Shown: positions 1 through 11,727, numbered from the stretch's first letter. The stretch is DNA of 64,000 nt from Actinopolyspora biskrensis (GCF_013408175.1 NZ_JACBYW010000006.1:310001-374000), one strand, 5' to 3'. A program made the numbers and translations. The notes: generated by a model not told the origin, from the sequence alone.

Positions 1-717
1 AACGCCCTGGCCGTGCTCGCCGTGGCCGAGCGCAACGCCATGTTCGACCCCTCGGCCGTGTTCTACATGGAAAAGCTCGCGGTCGGCCCCGAGGCCGCCG
101 GGGTGGTCGACATCAGCGCTCCGGTTTCGGAGAACATCCGCCGAGTCGCCAAGGCCAAGCAGATCGAGGTCTCGGACGTCACCGTCTGCATCCTGGACCG
201 CTCGCGCCACGACCAGCTGGTTTCCGAGGTCCGTGAGGCCGGGGCACGGATCCAGTTCATCTCGGACGGCGACGTGGCCGGCGCCATCGCGGCGGCGAGG
301 CCGGACAGCGGCGTGGACATGCTGATGGGGATCGGCGGCACCCCGGAGGGGATCATCACCGCGTGCGCCCTGAAGTGCCTGGACGGTGAGCTGCAGACCA
401 GGCTGTGGCCCAAGGACGACACCGAGCGCGAGCAGGTCCGCGCGGCAGGGCACGACCCGCAGCAGGTGCTCACCACTTCGGACCTGGTGCGCGGGGACAA
501 CGTGTTCTTCTGCGCCACCGGGATCACCGACGGAGCACTGCTGCGCGGGGTGCACTACAGGGCGAACAGGTGCACCACGCAGTCGCTGATGATGCGCTCG
601 AAGTCCGGCACGGTCCGCTCCATCGAGGGCTCGCACAAGCTGGGCAAACTCGGCGAGTACTCGGATCTGGACTTCACCAGCGGCGCACCCTCCCCCCGCT
701 ACGGCCTGCTCCCCTGA
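1..717 (+). CDS. glpX: Class II fructose-1,6-bisphosphatase (GlpX), 3' part
   Basis: This reading frame is already open at the first base, so the N-terminus lies outside the window. The 238 visible residues match the C-terminal two thirds of GlpX. An [12 protein letters not shown] block, a GIGGTPEG block (substrate and metal region) and the [14 protein letters not shown] block are all present. The enzyme hydrolyses fructose-1,6-bisphosphate to fructose-6-phosphate in gluconeogenesis, in the cytosol. In mycobacteria glpX lies next to the class II fumarase gene; here fumC lies about 3.7 kb downstream, separated by two proteases and a reductase. The family call is firm. Confidence 0.95.
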   Translation, partial: NALAVLAVAERNAMFDPSAVFYMEKLAVGPEAAGVVDISAPVSENIRRVAKAKQIEVSDVTVCILDRSRHDQLVSEVREAGARIQFISDGDVAGAIAAARPDSGVDMLMGIGGTPEGIITACALKCLDGELQTRLWPKDDTEREQVRAAGHDPQQVLTTSDLVRGDNVFFCATGITDGALLRGVHYRANRCTTQSLMMRSKSGTVRSIEGSHKLGKLGEYSDLDFTSGAPSPRYGLLP

Positions 718-919
718 CTGATCGAGGCCTTCCGGATCGAGTCGACGGTTGGGGCGGGGTGTTCGTCCGGCGCGGCGGCGCCGGAACGGGCGAGCCGCCC
801 CAACCACACTTTCGTGCGAGTCCGGAGCCGTCCTTCGCCGGTACTCGCATCGGGTTCCGCTCCCTACGTTCGGCACCAGCCGGCACACGAAGCCGGACGT
901 AACGGAAGGAACAGCGACG

Positions 920-1660
920 ATGCGTAAACGCTCTTGTCTGCTGGGCGCGTTCACCGCGTTGATCGGCGCGGTCGGACTCGCCGCCCCCGCGTCCGCCGAC
1001 GGCCCGGACACCATGATCGTCGGTGGGCACGACGCGACCGAGCAGTACTCGTTCATGGCCTCCCTGCAGTCGGGCGGCCGACATCTCTGCGGAGCCACGC
1101 TGATCGAGCCCGACGCCCTGGTAACAGCGGCGCACTGCGTGAGCGGTGGCGGCTCCTACACCGTGCGGGTGGGCAGCACCGACCATTCCGGCGGAGGCGA
1201 GCAGGCTTCCGTGACCGAGGTGTCCACCCACCCGAGCAGCGATCTCGCGGTGTTACGACTGGGCGGTTCCGTCCGGGCGGAGCCGATCGACATCGCCGCG
1301 GAGGCCGGATCGCCCGGCACGGCCACGCGGCTCCTCGGCTGGGGCCAGACCTGCCCGGAGCGGGGCGGGTGCGGTGCTCCGCGCACCCTGCAGGAACTGG
1401 ACACCTCGGTGGTCGCCGACAACGAGTGCTCCGGGATCGACGGGAGCACCGAGATCTGCACGGACAACCCCGGCGGTGATTCCGGTGCCTGCTACGGGGA
1501 CTCCGGAGGGCCCCAGATCAAGGGCACTACCGGGAGCTGGAAGTTGATCGGTGCCACCAGCCGTGCGGGCAACGACAGCCCGACGTGCGCCACCGCGCCC
1601 TCCATCTACACCGACGTCACCGCGCACTCCGACTGGATCGCGCAGCAGACGGCGAACTGA
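920..1660 (+). CDS. Secreted trypsin-like serine protease (S1 family), copy 1
   Basis: 246 residues. The ATG at 920 was chosen because AAGGAA lies about ten bases upstream and the protein then starts with a clean signal peptide (MRKR, hydrophobic core, cleavage after ASA near residue 26). The mature chymotrypsin fold starts with IVGG and carries the triad: TAAHC (His), SSDLAVL (Asp) and CYGDSGGP (Ser). A short DGPDTM stretch before IVGG could be a propeptide. An in-frame upstream GTG at 749 would add 57 unlikely residues. It is a paralogue of the protease at 3189-3974, and an oppositely oriented reductase gene separates the two. Substrate is unknown; location should be extracellular. Confidence 0.9.
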   Translation: MRKRSCLLGAFTALIGAVGLAAPASADGPDTMIVGGHDATEQYSFMASLQSGGRHLCGATLIEPDALVTAAHCVSGGGSYTVRVGSTDHSGGGEQASVTEVSTHPSSDLAVLRLGGSVRAEPIDIAAEAGSPGTATRLLGWGQTCPERGGCGAPRTLQELDTSVVADNECSGIDGSTEICTDNPGGDSGACYGDSGGPQIKGTTGSWKLIGATSRAGNDSPTCATAPSIYTDVTAHSDWIAQQTAN

Positions 1661-1700
1661 CTGAAGTTTTCCGCTCTCCCCTGTCGTGGATGGTCGGTTG

Positions 1701-1806
1701 GCGGAACCTCTCGCGGGCTCTCGCCGCGGGTGCCCCGACATCGGGTAGCGACCACAACGTCGGGGCCGTCCTCGCGAGAGCACCACGAGAGAACCCGCGG
1801 TCGGGT
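1701..1806. repeat. Dispersed intergenic repeat, copy 1
   Basis: About 105 bp starting GCGGAACCTCTCGCGGG and ending AGAGAACCCGCGGTCGG. Near-identical copies lie at 4186-4290 (opposite orientation) and 32321-32427. The outer arms are imperfectly complementary (CTCTCGCGGG against CCCGCG, CTCGCGAGAG), and the centre contains CCCGACATCGGG and CGTCGGG, so the whole unit can fold. It lies just after the protease stop codon. No ORF is supported. Confidence 0.8.
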
Positions 1807-1826
1807 CCGGCTGCGTGGGTGAGCGT

Positions 1827-1847
1827 TTCGGCGCTGCCCGCGCCGAA
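1827..1847. terminator. GC-rich hairpin, probable terminator
   Basis: TTCGGCG, a seven-base loop, then CGCCGAA form a perfect stem between the convergent protease and ferredoxin reductase genes. Similar hairpins with the same GGCGCT-type core recur at 14540, 16312 and 27259. There is no long U tract, as is usual in high-GC actinomycetes, so terminator function is inferred from position and structure. Confidence 0.45.
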
Positions 1848-1975
1848 GGGTCCCCGAGCCGACCGACGACTCGACCGGAAAACATCGGTGAAGCGTTCTC
1901 CGCTTCTTCCTCCCGCGGAACACCCCCGCGTCCGCTCACCGGGCGCGGGGGTGCCGACCGGGCGGAAGACCTCGT

Positions 1976-2980
1976 TCAACCCTTGTTGGTGGAGTGCCCG
2001 GGAAACAGCCTGGCCCTGGGGTCCAGCTCGACGGCTATGTTGTTGATCGCCGTGGCCGCCTCCCCGAAACCGGTCGCGATGAGCTTGACCTTGCCGGGGT
2101 AGGTGGCGATGTCGCCTGCCGCGTAGATCCCCTCCCTGGTGGTGCGCATGGTGGTGTCCACTTTGATGGAACGTTTTTCCAGCTCCATCCCCCAGGACTC
2201 GATCGACCCCAGGTCCGCGGTGAATCCGAGCGCGGCGACCACGGTCTGCGCCGTGAGCACCCGCCGCTCGCCGTCGCCGAGTTCGAGCTCCACCTCGCGG
2301 ACGCCGTGCTCGTCGCCTCTGATCTCGAAGACCTCGGCCTCGGTGATCAACGGCACCCCGAGCCGCTCGACCTCCTGGATCAGCCCGGCCTGGGCGCGGA
2401 ACCGCGCTCTGCGGTGCACGAGGGTGACGCTGCGCGCCACGGGGTGCAGGGCCAGTGCCCAGTCGAACGCGGAGTCCCCGCCCCCGACCACGACGACGTC
2501 ACGTCCACTGTGTACTCCCAGTTCGGGGATGAAGTGCACCACGCCCTTGTCGAGCCAACCGTCGGCCGCGGGCAGCGGGCGCGGCGTGAACTCCCCGATT
2601 CCCGCGGTGACCAGGACCGCCCCGGTTCGCACGCTGGTCCCGTCGCCGAGCTCCACCGTGAATCCCTCCGGCGCCTCGGAAAGCTCGGTGGCGTAACGCC
2701 CGAGCAGATAGGTGGGCTCGTACCTTCCGGCCTGCTCCACCAACGCGCCGACCAGGTCCTTGCCACGCACCTCGGGAAAACCGGCCACGTCGAAAATCCG
2801 CTTCTCCGGGTACATGGCCGTCACCTGACCGCCGGGCTCGGGCAGCGAGTCGACCAGGGCGGAGGTGAGCCCGCGAAAACCGGCGTAGTAGGCGGCGTAG
2901 AGACCGGTGGGCCCCGCGCCGACGATCAGCACGTCGACTTCGGCGGCCGGCCTGTCACTCGGTACCGCTTCGCCACTCAT
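1976..2980 (-). CDS. Ferredoxin--NADP+ reductase, thioredoxin-reductase-like type
   Basis: 334 residues from the ATG at 2980, which follows a GAGGGGG ribosome site. The longer ORF to 3073 lacks such a site. The N-terminal FAD-binding motif VGAGPTGLYAAY, the block EPGGQVTAMYPEK and the NADPH-binding VVVGGGDSAFDWA are in the order of two-domain reductases. No CxxC redox pair is present, which separates it from true thioredoxin reductase and fits the YumC-type ferredoxin reductase. The C-terminus AAGDIATYPGKVKLI is the second FAD contact. It would pass electrons between NADPH and ferredoxin in the cytosol. It is transcribed against both flanking proteases. Confidence 0.88.
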   Translation of the reverse strand: MSGEAVPSDRPAAEVDVLIVGAGPTGLYAAYYAGFRGLTSALVDSLPEPGGQVTAMYPEKRIFDVAGFPEVRGKDLVGALVEQAGRYEPTYLLGRYATELSEAPEGFTVELGDGTSVRTGAVLVTAGIGEFTPRPLPAADGWLDKGVVHFIPELGVHSGRDVVVVGGGDSAFDWALALHPVARSVTLVHRRARFRAQAGLIQEVERLGVPLITEAEVFEIRGDEHGVREVELELGDGERRVLTAQTVVAALGFTADLGSIESWGMELEKRSIKVDTTMRTTREGIYAAGDIATYPGKVKLIATGFGEAATAINNIAVELDPRARLFPGHSTNKG

Positions 2981-3188
2981 CCATACCCCCTCACGGGGCG
3001 ACGGGAATGCCACACACCAGCGTAGTCCGATCACCCCACTGTGCGTAACCAACGAGAAGGCGCGTCCATTCACTCGATTCCACTACTCCGAAAGGGCGAG
3101 ATCCATGCGGTGTTCAGCGGTACCTCACGAGTAACAAAGCTTCTACGTTGCCGTGCAATCGATCACCGGCAGCGAAACGGAGAACACC

Positions 3189-3974
3189 GTGCGAAAAACA
3201 GCTACGCTGTTGGGCGGATTCGCGGCCGCGGCCATGGCGCTGGCCGCAGTCCCCGCCGCCGGAGCCACCCCCGCACCGGACGAACCGAACACGATGATCG
3301 TGGGCGGCGACCAGGCGAGCGAGTCGTACGAGTGGATGGCTTCCCTCCAGCAGAACGGCAAGCACTTCTGCGGTGCTTCGCTCATCGACGAGCAGTGGGC
3401 ACTCACGGCGGCGCACTGCATCCAGGAGGTCTCGGCCGACGAGCTCCAAGTGCGTATCGGCAGTTCCGACCACACCACCGGAGGAACCCTCACCGGCGTC
3501 GACAGCACGGAGGCCCACCCGGACTACGCCGACGAATCACCGCAGGGCGACATCGCACTGGTCAAACTGGACCAGGCCGTCGAGCAGCAGCCGGTCGAGC
3601 TCGCGCAGCAGGCCGGACAGGCGGGCACCTCCACCAGCATCATCGGCTGGGGCCTCACCTGCCGCACGCGCGGCTGCGGCCAGCCCCCCGAACAGCTCCA
3701 GCAGCTGGACACCAAACTGGTCAGTGACCTCCAGTGCACCCTCGGATTCGTCGACGGGGCCACCGAGCTGTGCACGGGCAGCGAAAAGCTGCTCTCGAAC
3801 GCCTGCTTCGGTGACTCCGGAGGCCCGCAGCTGCGCGGCGAGCCGGGCGACCGGAAGCTGATCGGGGTCACGAGCAGGCTCGGCAGCCCGGTCCCCGCCT
3901 GCGGAACGGCACCTTCCATCTACACCGACGCCACCGCCTACGGCGACTGGATCCGTTCGCACACGCAGGGGTGA
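3189..3974 (+). CDS. Secreted trypsin-like serine protease (S1 family), copy 2
   Basis: 261 residues from the GTG at 3189, preceded by CGGAGA. An upstream in-frame GTG at 3153 is less well placed. The signal peptide starts VRKTATLLGG and ends near AGA. The mature domain starts IVGGDQAS and has all three catalytic blocks: TAAHC, QGDIALVKL and CFGDSGGP. Cysteine pairs typical of trypsin (around the His loop and the Ser loop) are present. It shares the DxPxTMIVGG junction and overall layout with the protease at 920-1660, so the two are paralogues. Target proteins are unknown. Confidence 0.9.
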   Translation: MRKTATLLGGFAAAAMALAAVPAAGATPAPDEPNTMIVGGDQASESYEWMASLQQNGKHFCGASLIDEQWALTAAHCIQEVSADELQVRIGSSDHTTGGTLTGVDSTEAHPDYADESPQGDIALVKLDQAVEQQPVELAQQAGQAGTSTSIIGWGLTCRTRGCGQPPEQLQQLDTKLVSDLQCTLGFVDGATELCTGSEKLLSNACFGDSGGPQLRGEPGDRKLIGVTSRLGSPVPACGTAPSIYTDATAYGDWIRSHTQG

Positions 3975-4185
3975 CCCGACGCGGCACGCGGCGCACGGCA
4001 CGCACCGACGGTCCACAGAGCACGGTGCGTGCCGAACGCGCGTCCGCACCCCACGAACCGGGCGTGCACTCGGCCGCCCCCGGTCATCGATCAAGCGACC
4101 CCACCGCGCCGAACCATCGAACTCTCGGTCAGCAACTCCCGACGGAGGGGGACCGCTCAACGAAAGCGCTTTGATCCTGGGCATC

Positions 4186-4290
4186 CCGACCGCGGGTTCT
4201 CTCGTGGTGCTCTCGCGAGGAAGGCCCGACGTGGCGTGTGGCTACTCGATGTCGGGCACCCGGAGCGAGAGCCCGCGAGAGGTTCCGCCA
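4186..4290. repeat. Dispersed intergenic repeat, copy 2 (inverted)
   Basis: The reverse complement of this stretch matches copies at 1701-1806 and 32321-32427 over almost its full length, including the GCGGAACCTCTCGCGGG start and the CTCGCGAGAGCACCACGAGAG segment. It lies in the 407-bp gap between protease 2 and fumC, which otherwise holds no gene. Confidence 0.8.
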
Positions 4291-4381
4291 CGCAACCCAC
4301 CAAGCAACCGGCACCGCCGAGTCTCCCGACGTGGTCGAACCCATACTGACCGCTCCGGCGGGCACGGTTCACACTCTCAAC

Positions 4382-5779
4382 ATGAGTGAACAGCAATACC
4401 GCACCGAACACGACACGATGGGCGAGGTCCAGGTGCCCGCCGAGGCGCTGTACCGCGCCCAGACCCAGCGTGCCGTGGACAACTTCCCGGTCTCCGGCCA
4501 CGGGCTGGAACGCGCTCAGATCCGCGCGCTCGGACTGCTGAAGGCGGCCACCGCCCGGGTCAACGGCCAACTGGGGGTGCTGGACTCCGACATGTCCGCG
4601 GCGATCGCGGCCGCGGCGGACGAGGTCGCCGCCGGACACCACGACGACCACTTCCCCATCGACGTGTTCCAGACCGGCTCCGGAACCTCGTCGAACATGA
4701 ACGCCAACGAGGTCATCGCCACCCTCGCCACGCGTTCGCTCGGGCGGGACGTGCACCCCAACGATCACGTCAACGCCTCGCAGTCCTCCAACGACACCTT
4801 CCCCACCACCATCCACGTCGCGGCCACCGAAGCGGTGCTCACCGACACCGTGCCCGCACTGGACCAGCTGGCCACGGCCATCGAAGCCAAGGCCTCCGAG
4901 TGGGACGAGATCGTCAAGTCCGGGCGCACCCACCTGATGGACGCGGTACCGATCACGCTCGGGCAGGAAGCCGGAGCCTGGGCCGCCCAGGTGCGCTACG
5001 GGATCGAGCGGCTGCGCGCCGGGCTCGGCAGGCTGGGCGAACTGCCCATCGGCGGCACGGCCGTCGGATCGGGGCTCAACGCCCCCGAAGGGTTCGGAGC
5101 AGCGGTGTCCGCGGAGCTGGCGCGGGTGACCGAGCTGCCGCTGACCGAGGCACGTGATCACTTCGAGGCCCAGGCCAGCCAGGACGGCGTGGTGGAGACC
5201 TCCGGGAACCTGCGCACCGTGGGCGTGAGCCTCAACAAGATCGCCAACGACCTGCGCTGGCTCGGTTCCGGCCCGCGCACCGGCCTGTCCGAGCTGGCGC
5301 TGCCGGATCTGCAACCCGGGTCCTCGATCATGCCCGGCAAGGTCAACCCGGTGATCCCCGAGGCGACGATGCAGGTCGTCGCCCAGGTGGTCGGCAACGA
5401 CGCCGCGGTCTCCTTCGCCGGATCGCAGGGCAACTTCCAGCTGAACGTGAACCTGCCGGTGATCGCCAGGAACGTGCTCGAATCGGCCCGGCTGCTGGCT
5501 GCCGTGTCCAGGCTGCTGGCCGACAAGGTCTTCGCGGGTGTGGAGGTCAACACCGAGCGCACCCGCGAGTACGCCGAGGGCTCCCCCTCCATCGTCACCC
5601 CGCTCAACCGCTACATCGGTTACGAGGAAGCCGCTTCCGTCGCCAAGCAGGCGCTGAAGGAACGCAAGACCATCCGCGACGTCGTCCTGGAGCGCGGTCA
5701 CGTCGAGGCGGGCAAGCTGACCAAGGAGCAGCTCGACACGGCGCTGGACGTGCTGAGCATGGCGCGCGCCGAGCGCTGA
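4382..5779 (+). CDS. fumC: Fumarate hydratase, class II
   Basis: 465 residues starting MSEQQYR, the usual class II fumarase length. It converts fumarate and L-malate reversibly in the TCA cycle, as a cytosolic homotetramer with no iron-sulphur cluster. The superfamily signature [11 protein letters not shown] is present, as are [25 protein letters not shown] and the SGRTHLMDA block. The frame is open upstream to 4238, but the homologous start is the ATG at 4382. The ribosome site there is weak, so a leaderless or poorly initiated transcript is possible. Confidence 0.95.
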   Translation: MSEQQYRTEHDTMGEVQVPAEALYRAQTQRAVDNFPVSGHGLERAQIRALGLLKAATARVNGQLGVLDSDMSAAIAAAADEVAAGHHDDHFPIDVFQTGSGTSSNMNANEVIATLATRSLGRDVHPNDHVNASQSSNDTFPTTIHVAATEAVLTDTVPALDQLATAIEAKASEWDEIVKSGRTHLMDAVPITLGQEAGAWAAQVRYGIERLRAGLGRLGELPIGGTAVGSGLNAPEGFGAAVSAELARVTELPLTEARDHFEAQASQDGVVETSGNLRTVGVSLNKIANDLRWLGSGPRTGLSELALPDLQPGSSIMPGKVNPVIPEATMQVVAQVVGNDAAVSFAGSQGNFQLNVNLPVIARNVLESARLLAAVSRLLADKVFAGVEVNTERTREYAEGSPSIVTPLNRYIGYEEAASVAKQALKERKTIRDVVLERGHVEAGKLTKEQLDTALDVLSMARAER

Positions 5780-6071
5780 GCCGGCTTCACAGCCGAGGTC
5801 CGGACGGACTGCGCGCTCGCCGGGACCGGGTCGGAAGCCTCGCGGCACGACGGGAGCGGGTGACCTCCGTCGAGGCCACCCGCGACGTGACGGGACACCG
5901 GTCCGGTCCCGGGCCCCCGCCCCGGCGATCTCGCCCGGCCCGGGGAGCAGCAGACGGGTGATCCGCGAACCCGCGAGCCACTTCTCGTGACTACTTTCAC
6001 ACCCACATGGCACTATCGTGCACAGATGACGGCAGCCGGTTGCCGCCGGTCGAACACTGCGGGGACAGGTG

Positions 6072-7604
6072 ATGCAGGTTCCTGGAACAGAAGTCGGCTC
6101 CGTAGCGGATTTCGCGGACCACTTCGAGCGGATCCGCTCGTTGACCCGCAACGGCGACAACGCCGGAGCCATCGAGGTCGCCGACAGCGTGACGGCCGAG
6201 TCCCGGGACCCGCTCGTCACCAGCAGGGCCCTCGTCCTCAAACTGGGTCGGCTCTTCAACCTCGGACGCACCGAGGAGTGCCCGGCGGTGCTGGACCGGG
6301 CGTTCGAGACCCTGGAGGGCGAACAGGCCCCCGCGCTGCGCGGCCACCTGCACGCCCTGGCCGGGATCATCGCCGCTCCCGACTCGCTGGCACGCTGCGT
6401 GCGTCACCTGGTTCAGGCCGGGCGGGAGCTCGAGGTCGAGAACGGACCGACGGAGGAGACCGTCACCGCCCGCCACGACCTGGCCGTGACCTACTCCTAC
6501 GTCGGTTTCCACGCGCAGGCGGTTCCCATCGCCGAGCGCTGCTACCGGGCGGCCCAGTCCCTCGGCCTGCCCAGCGGCGACCACGCCCTGCCCGAGGTCG
6601 GGGTCCGCTGGGCGGTTTCGCTGGATCACCACGGTGACACCGAAGCCTGCGTCAACATGCTCCGCCGGGTGCTGGAAACCTGGGCCGAGCGCACCGACCC
6701 CCGCGAGCTCTGGCCGGCCGAGCAGCACTACTACGGGTACGCGGCGGTCAGGTTACGGGCCCTCGGGGAACCGGCCGAGGTCGATCCGGCGCTGTTCACC
6801 GCCGAGGAGCACGGCTGGGAGGTCGCGGACCTGCGACTGCTCGCCGCGGCCTGCCGCGACATCCGCACCGGGCATCCCTCCGAGGCGCTGAAGCGGCTCG
6901 AGGGGAGGTCGGTGAATCCCTACACCCTCGGTGCGGCCGAGGTCTTCCGCGTGCGCGCCCTCGCCCACGCGGCGCTGGACGACCACCGCGCGGCCCGCGC
7001 GGCCGACCGGGAGGCGACCAGGATCTCGGCCGGGGACGGCGGGCAGCTCAGGGACGGACTGGTGGACGGGACCAGGGCCCAGCTCGACCACGAGGCGCTG
7101 CGCCGGACGGTGGAGCAGTACGCCTCCGAAGCGCTCACCGACCCCCTCACCGGGCTGCCCAACCGCAGGCACTTCGACCGCTACGTGGCGCGGCTCTCCG
7201 AGAACCGGATCCGCGCCGCGGTCGGGGTCATCGACCTGGACGGCTTCAAGGCGGTCAACACGGTGTACGGGCACCTCTCCGGGGATCTGGTGCTGCAGCG
7301 GGTGGCGGCCATCCTCGCCCGCACGCTGCGGCAGGGCGACTTCGTCGCGCGCTACGGAGGGGACGAGTTCATCGCCGTGCTCCCGAACACCGACCTGGCC
7401 GACGCCCACCGGATCGGCTCCAGGATCGCCGGGGCCGTGGCCGACGGGGACTGGGACGCGCTGGTGGCGGGCACCCCCGTGTCGGTCACGATCGGCTGGG
7501 CCGAGCTGAGCGAACCGCTGCGGCTCTCCGCGACCCTGGAATCCGCAGACCGCGCGATGCTCGGCAGGAAGGGGCGCCTGGCCGGTTCGGTCCAGAACCC
7601 GTGA
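6072..7604 (+). CDS. Soluble diguanylate cyclase with a TPR-like sensor region
   Basis: 510 residues. The ATG at 6072 sits seven bases after GGGGA; a GTG lies directly before it. Residues about 1-340 are helical repeats of TPR type (LVLKLGRLFNLGRTEE, HDLAVTYSYVGFHAQA), with no membrane segment. Residues about 345-505 are a GGDEF domain with the active motif YGGDEF. The product-inhibition I-site RxxD (RQGD) lies five residues before GGDEF, so an active, feedback-inhibited c-di-GMP synthase is expected. No EAL domain is attached. The architecture recalls actinomycete cyclases with TPR-like sensors. The sensed signal is unknown. Confidence 0.85.
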   Translation: MQVPGTEVGSVADFADHFERIRSLTRNGDNAGAIEVADSVTAESRDPLVTSRALVLKLGRLFNLGRTEECPAVLDRAFETLEGEQAPALRGHLHALAGIIAAPDSLARCVRHLVQAGRELEVENGPTEETVTARHDLAVTYSYVGFHAQAVPIAERCYRAAQSLGLPSGDHALPEVGVRWAVSLDHHGDTEACVNMLRRVLETWAERTDPRELWPAEQHYYGYAAVRLRALGEPAEVDPALFTAEEHGWEVADLRLLAAACRDIRTGHPSEALKRLEGRSVNPYTLGAAEVFRVRALAHAALDDHRAARAADREATRISAGDGGQLRDGLVDGTRAQLDHEALRRTVEQYASEALTDPLTGLPNRRHFDRYVARLSENRIRAAVGVIDLDGFKAVNTVYGHLSGDLVLQRVAAILARTLRQGDFVARYGGDEFIAVLPNTDLADAHRIGSRIAGAVADGDWDALVAGTPVSVTIGWAELSEPLRLSATLESADRAMLGRKGRLAGSVQNP

Positions 7605-7842
7605 CAGAGCTCTGCGCGGCTGGCCGGGCAGCCGTCACGCGAGTCGGCGCCTCGGCGAGCGTTGCGGGGCACCTCGATCAGCGGCCACGCCACTTGCCCT
7701 GCCGCCCCGCAGTGCGTCCGGCTCACGCGCCGGGGGACATCGCTCCGCGTTGGCCGGGCACGCCGGTCACGACGAATCGCTCCCGGACGAGCCCCTGGCA
7801 CCGCCCGGCCGGGAAGCACCGCGCGAGTGAGAAACTGGAGGC

Positions 7843-8331
7843 ATGAGCAATCGCGGCAGCGAACCGGACGCCGATCAGTCCCGCGACATGCCACCGCCGG
7901 TGGAGCTTCCCGAGGAACTGGTCGAGGAGAGTGACCGTTCGATCAACATCGGTGGCGCCGGAGCGGTCTCGGGCGAACGCGCCTCCGTGTTCGCCGGTTC
8001 GGAGCCCGAACCCTACGTGGCCGTGCTGGTCACCGAGTCGACTTCCGAGTCGGAGGGTTTCCGGCCGCTGTACGAGGAGTCGTTCGTGCTGCTGACCGCC
8101 TCCTCCGACGAGGAGGCCTCCGAGAAGGCCAGGGAGTACGGCAAGCAGCAGGAAGTCAGCTACTACAACGAGAACCAGGAACTGGTCACCTGGCGGCTCA
8201 AGCACGTGGTCGAGGTCAAGCGGATCGAGGACGCCACCTTCGACGACGGCTCCGAGCTGTACAGCCGGTTCTTCCGGAACTACGCGCAGTACAGCTCCTT
8301 CGAGCCGACCCTGGCCGGAGAGGAGCTCTGA
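7843..8331 (+). CDS. DUF4288 domain protein
   Basis: 162 residues. An acidic, probably disordered N-terminus (about 1-55) is followed by a compact domain with PYVAVLVTES, PLYEESFVLL and TWRLKHVVEV, the pattern of DUF4288. No signal peptide or membrane segment is seen. CTGGAG lies a few bases before the ATG. It is a single gene between the cyclase and the guaB1-like gene. No function is established for this family. Confidence 0.7.
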   Translation: MSNRGSEPDADQSRDMPPPVELPEELVEESDRSINIGGAGAVSGERASVFAGSEPEPYVAVLVTESTSESEGFRPLYEESFVLLTASSDEEASEKAREYGKQQEVSYYNENQELVTWRLKHVVEVKRIEDATFDDGSELYSRFFRNYAQYSSFEPTLAGEEL

Positions 8332-8429
8332 GCACTACCGGCGCCCGCCCACGGCGGCCCGCGTCGTGGTGACTTCCCACGCGATCGCTTCCTGCCCGGT
8401 GAACCGAGGGCCTTTCGCGGGTAGCCTGA

Positions 8430-9875
<1,446 letters not shown>

Positions 9876-10040
9876 CCACACCGGTCCGGTGACCACGCCT
9901 GATCACCCGCTCCGGGTTCCGCCCAATTCTGCCTATAACCGGGCGGAGCCCGGGGCCGGGGCCGCTCCGGGGCGGGGCACAGAGCTTGCGGACTCGCGCT
10001 CGGCCCCGAGCTTCCTCGAACGAGCTCTCAAGGAGGTCTG

Positions 10041-10259
10041 ATGTTCGACACCGGCTGGACCAAGAGCTCCTACAGCGCGGCTGCCGGCGACAACTGCGTG
10101 GAGGTGCGCCTCACCGCCACCGGGGTCGGGGTCCGCGACTCCGAGAACCCAGACGAAGCGGTGCGCACCTTCTCCGGCGCGACGTGGAAGTCCTGCGTGG
10201 ACGGCATCAGGGCCGGGCGGTTCGCGGACACGTCCCGGCACGGCTGCCCCGGCTGGTGA
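10041..10259 (+). CDS. DUF397 domain protein
   Basis: 72 residues with the family pattern: WTKSSYSAAAGDNCVEV, VRDSENP and TWKSCVDGIRAGRF. AGGAGG lies just upstream. DUF397 proteins abound in Streptomyces-like and Pseudonocardiales genomes, usually next to helix-turn-helix regulators, and are thought to act with them. No such regulator is adjacent here, so this is an orphan. The terminator at 10286-10324 follows it. Confidence 0.9.
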   Translation: MFDTGWTKSSYSAAAGDNCVEVRLTATGVGVRDSENPDEAVRTFSGATWKSCVDGIRAGRFADTSRHGCPGW

Positions 10260-10285
10260 CCACGCCGGATCACGGTGACCCCCGC

Positions 10286-10324
10286 GGGGTGTCCCCGGTT
10301 TTAGGCAAAACTGGGGACACCCCG
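10286..10324. terminator. Strong bidirectional terminator hairpin
   Basis: GGGGTGTCCCC plus GTTTT pairs with AAAAC plus GGGGACACCCC around a short loop, giving a stem of roughly 16 pairs. It lies between the convergent DUF397 and phoH genes, with A/T runs on both sides of the loop. It is the clearest intrinsic terminator in the window. Confidence 0.8.
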
Positions 10325-10335
10325 GGGACAGCGGC

Positions 10336-11727
10336 TCAGGAGACGAACTCCTCCTCCAACATCTCCGTGACCAGCGCGGCCACCGGTGAGCGCTCGGAAC
10401 GGGTCAGGGTCATGTGCGCGAACAGCGGATGCCCCTTGAGCTTCTCGATCACGGCGGCCACACCGTCGTGCCTGCCCACCCGCAGGTTGTCCCGCTGCGC
10501 CACGTCGTGCGTGAGCACCACCCGCGAGTTGGCGCCCAACCTGGACAGCACCGTGAGCAGCACGTTGCGCTCCAAGGACTGCGCCTCGTCGACTATGACG
10601 AACGAGTCGTGCAGCGAGCGGCCCCTGATGTGGGTCAACGGCAGCACTTCGAGCATCTCACGGTCCATGACCTCGTCGATGACGTTCTGCCCCGCGAGCG
10701 CTCCCAACGTGTCGTAGACCGCCTGGCCCCAGGGCTGCATCTTGTCGCCCTCGCTTCCCGGCAGGTAGCCGAGCTGCTGACCACCCACGGCGTACAGCGG
10801 CCGGAACACCATCACCTTGCGGTGCCGCTGCTGTTCCATCACCGCGTCCAGCCCGGCGCACAGGGCCAGCGCCGACTTCCCGGTCCCGGCACGACCGCCC
10901 AGCGAGACGATGCCGATCTCGGGGTCCATCAGGATGTCCAGGGCTATTCGCTGCTCGGCGGACCTGCCGTGCAGCCCGAAGGCCTCACGTTCCCCGCGCA
11001 CCAGCCGCACCGACTTGTCCTCGGTGACACGTCCCAGGGCGTTCTTCGTTCCCGCGAGCAACCGCAGCCCGGTGTTGACCGGCAGTTCCCTGGCCTCCTC
11101 CAAGTCGGCCGATCCGTTCTTGAACAGGGTGTCCACCTCGTTCGGCGGCACGTCCAGATCGGCCATGCCGGACCAGCCCGTGGAGATCACGTCCTGGGCC
11201 CGGTACTCGTCCGCGTCCAGCGCGACAGCCGCGGCCTTCACCCGCAGCGGCATGTCCTTGCTGATCAGGGTCACCGGGTGGCCGTCGGCGGCGAGATTGA
11301 GCGCGCAGGCCAGGATGCGGGCGTCGTTGGAGTCGGTCCGGAAACCCGGCGGCAACACCTCCGGGTCCGAGTGGTTCAGCTCGACGTGCAACCGACCACC
11401 CGATTCACCCACCGGGACCGGCTCGTCCAGCTTGCCGTACCGCACGCGCAGATCGTCGAGTCCGCGCAGCGCCTCCCGGGCGAACCACCCGAGCTCGGGG
11501 TGGTGGCGCTTGCCCTCCAGCTCACTGATCACGACCAGTGGGAGGACGACGCTGTGCTCGGCGAACCTGGTAATCGCCCACGGATCCGACAGCAACACCG
11601 AGGTGTCCAGGACGTAGCTGCGCACCTCCACTCCTCCGGATTCGCCTGAGGTCGGCCGGTTCGGAGTGGGGGAATCCGCGGAGCCGGAGTCAGAGATGGG
11701 CTCCGCTTGCTGGGAACGTCGTGTCAT
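10336..11727 (-). CDS. phoH2: PhoH-family ATPase with N-terminal PIN domain (PhoH2 type)
   Basis: About 463 residues. An N-terminal PIN ribonuclease domain ([12 protein letters not shown], then SNDARIL with conserved acidic residues) is followed by a PhoH P-loop domain with Walker [10 protein letters not shown] near residue 280 and Walker [10 protein letters not shown]. PhoH2 proteins couple ATP-driven RNA unwinding to RNA cleavage. The ATG at 11727 has GGGAG eight bases upstream. A GTG at 11625, behind GGAGGA and giving a protein that starts just before YVLDTS, is a credible alternative. The neighbourhood matches the Rv1095 position in M. tuberculosis as I recall it. Confidence 0.9.
   Translation of the reverse strand: MTRRSQQAEPISDSGSADSPTPNRPTSGESGGVEVRSYVLDTSVLLSDPWAITRFAEHSVVLPLVVISELEGKRHHPELGWFAREALRGLDDLRVRYGKLDEPVPVGESGGRLHVELNHSDPEVLPPGFRTDSNDARILACALNLAADGHPVTLISKDMPLRVKAAAVALDADEYRAQDVISTGWSGMADLDVPPNEVDTLFKNGSADLEEARELPVNTGLRLLAGTKNALGRVTEDKSVRLVRGEREAFGLHGRSAEQRIALDILMDPEIGIVSLGGRAGTGKSALALCAGLDAVMEQQRHRKVMVFRPLYAVGGQQLGYLPGSEGDKMQPWGQAVYDTLGALAGQNVIDEVMDREMLEVLPLTHIRGRSLHDSFVIVDEAQSLERNVLLTVLSRLGANSRVVLTHDVAQRDNLRVGRHDGVAAVIEKLKGHPLFAHMTLTRSERSPVAALVTEMLEEEFVS

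Noticed and set aside
4157-6370. A 737-codon minus-strand ORF across fumC
   Set aside because: It is the antisense shadow of fumC and its neighbour. The plus-strand product is a complete fumarase, and the minus-strand translation is a low-information string of Gly, Arg, Val and Leu with no domain.
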